From: Actinomycetes bacterium
GTDB lineage: Bacteria > Actinomycetota > Acidimicrobiia > Acidimicrobiales > RAAP-2
Length of the DNA: 9,656 nucleotides
Assembly: GCA_021800645.1 (NCBI GenBank)
Contig: JAJYYT010000057.1
Location: 1 to 9,656, forward strand
Direction of reading: 5' to 3'
Shown piece after piece: positions 6,164 through 9,656 of the stretch. Numbering within the stretch: the stretch's first letter is position 1; each line of letters opens with the position of its first letter. The notes under the pieces were generated by a model. The model searched no databases and was not told the origin of the DNA. It worked only from the letters and a program-made list of their open reading frames with translations. The position numbers were made by a program, and so were the translations under genes.

Positions 6164-7122
6164 CAATTCGCCACCTTCGTGGTCGCGCCCGCGTCGACCG
6201 GCAACGCGACGCCCGTGACGAACCGTGCCGCGCTCGACGCCAACCACGTGACAGCGGCCGTCACGTCTTCGGGCTCGATCCACGGGGTGGCCAGCAAGTG
6301 CATCTCCTTCGCAGGCTCCACCATGTCCGCACTCGTCGCGTGCGGAAGGTCCGGTCGGAACGTCGCGTAGTTCGCAGGATTGTGGATCATACGCGTGTTG
6401 ACGTTCGTAGGGCACACCGCGTTCACCCTTATCCCATGGGGACCCAGCTCGTTCGCGAGCGCTTCCACCAGGCCGAGCACGCCGTGCTTGCTGGCGACGT
6501 AGTGGGCGCACTGGAGCAAGCCCCTCAGACCTCCGATCGAGCTCGTCATGACGATGCTCCCCCCGCGCTTTCCGGCGATCATCGCAGGAAGGCACGCTTG
6601 GACCGTGTTCCAGACGCCGGTGAGGTTCACCTCGATGACCTCCGCCCAGCTCTCGGCGGACAAGGTCCGTGCGTCGCCGACGCTGAAGATCCCCGCGTTC
6701 GCCACGACGACGTCGATCCGCCCCAGCTCGTCCATGACCCGCTCGACCACTTCTGCAAGCCGCGCCCTGTCGCGGACGTCACCTACTTCGAGCAGCGCGC
6801 GACGCCCGAGCTTGCGGACCATCGCCCTGGTCTCCTCGAGGTCTGCGACGCCTGCCAGCGGATAGGGCACGGTCGACAGGTCCTCGCACCGGTCGATTCC
6901 CGCGACGTCGGCGCCGAGCGACGCGAAGCCGTAGGCATGGCTACGCCCCTGACCTCGTGCGACCCCCGTGACGAAGACGACCTGTCCGTCGAACTCGTCC
7001 GGCCGGAGCGGACCGGCACGAGCCGGCACGCCCGGCACCTGGCGAGTCCTGTCGAGGTCCTCGGCGCCGAACGCCTCTCCTCCCGGCGCTTCGCGCGCCG
7101 ACGGGACATCGGAGCCCGTCAC
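6163..7122 (-). CDS. Mycofactocin-coupled short-chain dehydrogenase/reductase
   Basis: An NAD-dependent oxidoreductase of the SDR family, interconverting an alcohol and a carbonyl. The nucleotide motif is VTGVARGQGRSHA (51-63), Asp77 at the end of the second strand favours NAD(H), NAG is at 142-144, the catalytic Ser lies in MTSSIGG (192-198), and Y-x-x-x-K is Y208/K212 in HYVASKHG. The insertion DRCEDLSTVPYPL (77-89) plus GQGRSHA, CPTNVNT (237-243) and RFVTGVALPVDAG (300-312) are hallmarks of the mycofactocin-coupled subfamily, which holds its nicotinamide tightly and passes electrons to the peptide-derived cofactor mycofactocin. About 40 N-terminal residues before PDEFDGQVVF are extra; in-frame GTG codons at 7038 and 7029 are alternative starts. 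The gene begins 7 bases after the permease stop and overlaps the cyclase start by one base, so it is certainly in the same operon. Carveol-dehydrogenase-like enzymes are its nearest functional relatives. Confidence 0.9.
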   Translation of the reverse strand: MTGSDVPSAREAPGGEAFGAEDLDRTRQVPGVPARAGPLRPDEFDGQVVFVTGVARGQGRSHAYGFASLGADVAGIDRCEDLSTVPYPLAGVADLEETRAMVRKLGRRALLEVGDVRDRARLAEVVERVMDELGRIDVVVANAGIFSVGDARTLSAESWAEVIEVNLTGVWNTVQACLPAMIAGKRGGSIVMTSSIGGLRGLLQCAHYVASKHGVLGLVEALANELGPHGIRVNAVCPTNVNTRMIHNPANYATFRPDLPHATSADMVEPAKEMHLLATPWIEPEDVTAAVTWLASSAARFVTGVALPVDAGATTKVAN

Positions 7123-7129
7123 GACACGC

Positions 7130-8602
7130 CTAGGACTCAGCGCCCGCGCGAGATGTCAGCCCCTGGCGCGACGGGGACGCCGGACTTCGGACGGGCTCCG
7201 CGACGAGTGTCGCGAAGTCCACGCTCGGCCCCGCCTGCAGGCGGATCCCAACGACCGCGAAGATCACGGTCACCCCGAGCACGAGGTATGGCGCGAGGTT
7301 GTAGGGGAACGCGGGGACGGGGATCACCGACGCGTAGAACGCGTAGCCAAGGAGCCCGAAGGCGATCACCGGGAGGACGAACGCGTGCCATCGACCGCTC
7401 CCGGTCTCCCTCAGGCCGAACACCACGAACGCCCCAGCCGAGATCGCTGCGTAGACCGCGATCAGGATCAGGGTGTTGAAGGCAGCGGTGAAGCCGATGA
7501 GCGTTGTCGTGCCCTGCGACAGGCCGAGGGCTGCGCCCAGGACTCCGGCGATGACGCACACCAGCACCACGCTGTAGCTGGGCGTCCTAAAGCGCGGGTG
7601 CTCATGGCGCAGCGCGCGGGGCATGAGCCCACGCAGCGACATGCCGTGCAGGACGCGCGTGGACAGGGTGACCAGGCCCAGTCCCGCGGAGAAACCGCTC
7701 AGCGCGACCATGGCCTCCACGGCGGTCGCCCAGTTCGGGCCCATGTACTTCGTGAGGACGACCGCGAGCGGCGCAGCGGAGCTCGCCCAGCTCTTCCCGC
7801 CGTGCGGCCCGTAGCCGATCGCCAGCGCGTACGTCACGAACAGGTAGAAGACGCCCGCGCCGATCAGCGACCACAGGATCGCGCGTGGGATCCCCGATCG
7901 GGGGTTGCGCGTCTCGAAGCCCAGTGCAGCCGCTCCTTCGAAACCTGCGAACCCCGAAAAGCCGTAGATCATCCCGAAGCCGATCCCGCTCCATCCCTTC
8001 AGCGAGACGGACGGCTCGAAGGGCCGGAACGACAGACCCGGACTGTGCGGGCTCGCGAGCGCCGCGGCGAAGATCGCGGTGACCGCGAGCATCGAGCCCA
8101 CCTCTGCGAGCACCTGGAGCCTCACGGACGGCTTCACCCCCAGGTAGTTCAGCGCGAGGGCGATCGCCATCTCCGCCAGGAAGAGCGGGAACCAGCTGAC
8201 GCTCCCGTGGTACTCGCTCACGATGGCGCTGATCGCGACCGCGCTGATCGCAATGGTCACGGCGATCCCGAACAGCCATGACAGCGAGTAGATCGCCCCC
8301 GCCGTGAAACCTGGGTTCTTCCCGAACGCGTTGTCGACGTAGGTGAACGCAAGGCCACTACCCGGTCGCCGCCGCGCGAAGCGGACGATGACATAGGCGA
8401 GCGCCAAAGAGCCGATCAACGCGAGGAAATAAGAGAGGGGTACCGCGTCGCCGGCCTCCGAGGCGGCGAACGCGGTGCCGAGCGCCATGGCCATCGTCGG
8501 CGCGAGGCCGGCAACGCTGACACCTGACGCCTCGAACGCGCTGAGCCGCCCACCTCCGAGGAGCTGCTTTCCGTCCGACTGCACCATCGCCGCTTCAGGC
8601 AT
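7130..8602 (-). CDS. APC-family amino acid/amine permease (490 aa)
   Basis: An inner-membrane secondary transporter of the amino acid-polyamine-organocation superfamily. About 12 hydrophobic spans can be seen: the first after LSAFEASGVSVAGLAPTMAM (20-39), others near 56-74, 103-128, 136-153, 165-184, 204-220, 240-262, 292-312, 343-361, 367-396, 405-425 and 435-454. The pattern GFSGFAGFEGAAALGFE (214-230) followed by NPRSGIPRAI (233-242) is the classical APC conserved region. The ATG at 8602 is preceded by AAGGGGG (8607-8613) with a four-base spacer. It is the first gene of a unit with the dehydrogenase, cyclase and PLP enzyme, so it probably imports that pathway's substrate, most likely an amino acid, amine or derivative. 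Specificity cannot be read from the sequence. The long hydrophilic C-terminal tail (about 457-490) is poorly conserved in the family. Confidence 0.9.
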   Translation of the reverse strand: MPEAAMVQSDGKQLLGGGRLSAFEASGVSVAGLAPTMAMALGTAFAASEAGDAVPLSYFLALIGSLALAYVIVRFARRRPGSGLAFTYVDNAFGKNPGFTAGAIYSLSWLFGIAVTIAISAVAISAIVSEYHGSVSWFPLFLAEMAIALALNYLGVKPSVRLQVLAEVGSMLAVTAIFAAALASPHSPGLSFRPFEPSVSLKGWSGIGFGMIYGFSGFAGFEGAAALGFETRNPRSGIPRAILWSLIGAGVFYLFVTYALAIGYGPHGGKSWASSAAPLAVVLTKYMGPNWATAVEAMVALSGFSAGLGLVTLSTRVLHGMSLRGLMPRALRHEHPRFRTPSYSVVLVCVIAGVLGAALGLSQGTTTLIGFTAAFNTLILIAVYAAISAGAFVVFGLRETGSGRWHAFVLPVIAFGLLGYAFYASVIPVPAFPYNLAPYLVLGVTVIFAVVGIRLQAGPSVDFATLVAEPVRSPASPSRQGLTSRAGAES

Positions 8603-8702
8603 GGATCCCCCTTGTCGCCGCTCTTGCGTCTCTAGACCAAGACAGAGGCGATTGCTCGACCGTTCGCTGTATGCCGTTCAGACAACATTGCAGGTTCTTC
8701 TC

Positions 8703-8720
8703 ACACAACCACTACACAAC
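8703..8720. repeat. Direct heptamer repeat, 11-base period
   Basis: ACACAAC occurs at 8703-8709 and 8714-8720 (GTTGTGT twice on the minus strand), spaced by one helical turn in an AT-richer patch upstream of the permease gene. It could be a tandem binding site for a regulator or a low-complexity accident. Confidence 0.35.
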
Positions 8721-8778
8721 TCTCTGCCTTTCGAAGTTCCCCACGTCGCGACTCGAATGTCGACGACCATGGCATCGC

Positions 8779-8792
8779 TCCCCGCAAGGGGA
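8779..8792. other. Small hairpin in the permease leader
   Basis: TCCCC (8779-8783) pairs with GGGGA (8788-8792) around a four-base loop. On the plus strand the loop is GCAA, a GNRA tetraloop; on the minus-strand transcript it reads TTGC. No T-tract follows. Its meaning is uncertain. Confidence 0.35.
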
Positions 8793-8849
8793 AAGGCACG
8801 CTCCTAACGCCTCGTCGGTGTGAGGTCCAACTGCGATCGCAATCGAGCT

Positions 8850-8895
8850 TGCCCGGGATCTCGATCGGTGACGTGCCCGGGGTCTCGATCAGTGA
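8850..8895. repeat. Two tandem 22-base repeats, candidate operator pair
   Basis: Copies at 8850-8871 and 8874-8895 match at 20 of 22 bases with a 24-base period and a CG spacer. The shared core on the plus strand is CCCGGG-N2-CTCGATC. They begin about five bases downstream of the predicted minus-strand -10 element, across the likely transcription start, a position where a bound repressor would block transcription of the permease operon. ATCGAG at 8842-8847 also forms an inverted pair with CTCGAT at 8860-8865. Confidence 0.7.
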
Positions 8896-8900
8896 GAAGA

Positions 8901-8929
8901 GACATAGCATAATTGCACAGCGCTGTCAA
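8901..8929 (-). promoter_or_regulatory. Predicted sigma70-type promoter of the permease operon
   Basis: On the minus strand TTGACA (8924-8929) is a perfect -35 hexamer. With the optimal 17-base spacer the -10 position reads TATGTC (8901-8906), which keeps only the first three consensus bases. The start would fall near 8893-8895, inside the distal repeat copy. This is the only consensus -35 I see in the intergenic region. Confidence 0.5.
8913..8929. promoter_or_regulatory. Near-palindrome over the -35 element
   Basis: ACAGCGCTGT (8917-8926) is a perfect ten-base palindrome flanked by TTG (8913-8915) and CAA (8927-8929), giving TTG-C-ACAGCGCTGT-CAA with one unpaired base. It covers the -35 hexamer and part of the spacer, a typical repressor position. 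No regulator gene is in the window to pair with it. Confidence 0.4.
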
Positions 8930-8950
8930 GCGATAGCTCACAAGCTCGGA

Positions 8951-8966
8951 CCCGGGGACCTCGATC
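8951..8966. repeat. Third, upstream copy of the CCCGGG/CTCGATC motif
   Basis: CCCGGG (8951-8956), three bases, then CTCGATC (8960-8966) repeats the core of the tandem pair in the same orientation, with one extra spacer base. It lies between the stop of the small upstream gene and the predicted -35, so the promoter is bracketed by copies. Confidence 0.5.
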
Positions 8967-8976
8967 CTCGGGCACA

Positions 8977-9360
8977 TCACGAGGCCGGAGGTTCGAGAAG
9001 GAAGAACGGTCGGCCGACGTGCGCCTCGAACCGCACGAACCTGTCCATGCGCACACCGTCGACTTCTTCTCTGACGCGCTGGATCATCTGGGTGACGACA
9101 TCGACGTCGGCGATCTGGAACAGCAGGTAGAAGGTGAACCGAGGGGAACCGGGCTCACCGACCATGAGCAGGTCGTCGTCGAAGGTGCCGACGACGCGCG
9201 CACCCAGCTGCTTCCACTCCTCGACCATCTGGTCGAAGCGCCGGAGCACCGAAGCCCGTTCTCCATCGCTGCGGATCCGGTAGTACTCCGAGGTCATCGC
9301 GCCGAGGAACATCGCGCGCTTGGGGTCTCCGTGCTTCGCGTACAGCATCCCGTCGCTCAT
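8977..9360 (-). CDS. Small conserved-looking protein of uncertain family (127 aa)
   Basis: An apparently cytoplasmic protein with no signal peptide or membrane span. It has an alternating alpha/beta look resembling a ferredoxin-like dimeric alpha-beta barrel: EYYRIRSDGERASVLRRFDQMVEEWKQLGARVVGTFDDDLLMVG (25-68), FTFYLLFQIADVDVVTQMIQRV (75-96), then MDRFVRFEAHVGRPFFLLEP (105-124). From memory this arrangement (helix, strand, GT-x-DDD-x-x-MVG, strand, helix, final strand) recalls small proteins such as IacB from indole-3-acetate catabolism, but I cannot confirm it without a search. The ATG at 9360 is chosen because it lies 11 bases after the stop of the upstream oxidase gene; the frame stays open upstream only as antisense/out-of-frame sequence of that gene. 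Being coupled to an amine oxidase, it probably serves the same pathway. Confidence 0.75.
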   Translation of the reverse strand: MSDGMLYAKHGDPKRAMFLGAMTSEYYRIRSDGERASVLRRFDQMVEEWKQLGARVVGTFDDDLLMVGEPGSPRFTFYLLFQIADVDVVTQMIQRVREEVDGVRMDRFVRFEAHVGRPFFLLEPPAS

Positions 9361-9371
9361 CGTCCGCGCCC

Positions 9372-9656
9372 TCAGAAGATCTGCTTGCGCATCTCGAGTG
9401 GACCTGCGAGCCTCTCGGGCCGGTAGGGCCCGAGATCCACCTCGGTCTCCCCCGTCAGGATCAGCTCGGCCATCGCGACACACGCGCCCGGCCCGTACAT
9501 GTAGCCGTGGCCGCTGAAACCCCCGGCGACGTAGGCGTTCGTCGTGCCAGGGACTCGCCCGACCACCGGCTCGAGGTCGGGCAGCAGGTCCATCACCCCC
9601 GAGAAGTACCGGTGGACACGAGCGTGCCGCATCGACGGGACGACCCGAGCGAGATC
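9372..9656 (-). CDS. FAD-dependent amine/amino-acid oxidoreductase (DAO family), C-terminal 94 residues
   Basis: Only the C-terminus is in the window; the frame is open to the right edge. The visible part has the end signature of DAO-type flavoenzymes such as sarcosine oxidase, glycine oxidase and D-amino acid dehydrogenase. It shows a YFSGVMDLLPDLEPVVGRVPG-type segment, then NAYVAGGFSGHGYMYGPG, where the GG-x-S-GHG loop contacts the FAD, then a helix AMAELILTGET and YRPERL. These enzymes oxidise the C-N bond of an amine or amino acid to an imine that hydrolyses to a carbonyl and free amine. The gene ends 11 bases before the small 127-residue gene, so the two are co-transcribed. The exact substrate class cannot be judged without the N-terminal part. 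Confidence 0.85.
   Translation of the reverse strand, partial: DLARVVPSMRHARVHRYFSGVMDLLPDLEPVVGRVPGTTNAYVAGGFSGHGYMYGPGACVAMAELILTGETEVDLGPYRPERLAGPLEMRKQIF

Larger units (their letters stand above)
8603..8894 (-). promoter_or_regulatory. Long untranslated leader of the permease operon
   Basis: No convincing gene lies in 8603-8976: a 69-codon minus-strand frame at 8701-8910 has no ribosome site and no protein-like composition. If the promoter at 8901-8929 is used, about 290 bases of leader precede the permease start. The stretch around 8680-8730 is noticeably AT-richer than its surroundings. The leader contains the 24-base repeats, a small hairpin at 8779-8792 and an 11-base-period direct repeat at 8703-8720. 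I do not recognise a known riboswitch class in it. Confidence 0.45.

Noticed and set aside
6164..6595. N-terminal extension of the cyclase gene upstream of 6163
   Set aside because: The open frame continues, but it lies out of frame over the dehydrogenase coding region and has no family similarity; the ATG at 6163 gives the normal protein.
6298..8281. Two long plus-strand open frames opposite the dehydrogenase and permease
   Set aside because: Both are low-complexity Arg/Asp/His-rich translations with no ribosome sites; the minus-strand genes have full domain support.
8701..8910. 69-codon minus-strand frame containing an in-frame 8-residue repeat (LIETPGT/PIEIPGK)
   Set aside because: The repeat period is a multiple of three only because the DNA repeat is 24 bases. 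There is no ribosome site and the remainder has no protein-like character, so regulatory DNA is the simpler reading.
8850..8966. CRISPR-like array
   Set aside because: Only two close copies with a two-base spacer plus one degenerate copy; the spacing is not that of repeats and unique spacers, and no cas genes are present.

Overview
The window is GC-rich DNA (G or C at most codon third positions) from what looks like an actinobacterium. The best taxonomic clue is a short-chain dehydrogenase with the signature of the mycofactocin-coupled subfamily, which is typical of Actinobacteria, including Acidimicrobiia-like and mycobacterial lineages. No rRNA, tRNA, transposase, integrase or CRISPR array is visible. 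All assignments are from reading the sequence; no database search was run.

Left part, plus strand (1-3827). A secreted protein with BNR/Asp-box beta-propeller repeats runs in from the left edge. It is followed by two small heat-shock proteins (Hsp20/alpha-crystallin) with strong Shine-Dalgarno sequences and a long GC-rich hairpin between them. After a second hairpin comes a diacylglycerol/sphingolipid-kinase family lipid kinase with an unusual hydrophobic N-terminal extension. This looks like a stress and envelope neighbourhood, but its genes are not evidently one operon.

Right part, minus strand (3940-9656). From upstream to downstream the genes are: the C-terminus of an FAD-dependent amine/amino-acid oxidase (DAO family, cut by the right edge); a small 127-residue protein of uncertain family; a 374-base intergenic region; an APC-family amino acid/amine permease; a mycofactocin-coupled short-chain dehydrogenase; a cyclase-family (kynurenine-formamidase-like) metal hydrolase; and a class V PLP enzyme of the cysteine-desulfurase-like fold that lacks the catalytic cysteine. 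The permease, dehydrogenase and hydrolase genes are tightly packed (7-base gap, then a TGATG overlap), and the PLP gene follows about 80 bases later, so these four are very likely co-transcribed. Together they suggest import and breakdown of a nitrogenous, possibly cyclic, compound: uptake, amine oxidation, alcohol/aldehyde oxidation, hydrolysis of an amide or lactam-like bond, and a PLP step. The substrate cannot be read from the sequence.

The intergenic region 8603-8976 carries the most interesting non-coding signal. A minus-strand promoter with a perfect TTGACA overlaps a near-palindrome. It is bracketed by three same-orientation copies of a CCCGGG-N2/3-CTCGATC motif, two of them in an exact 24-base tandem arrangement at the predicted transcription start. 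This looks like an operator array for a regulator not encoded in the window. The two halves of the window converge at 3828-3939, where a 7-bp inverted repeat lies over the stop of the PLP gene.
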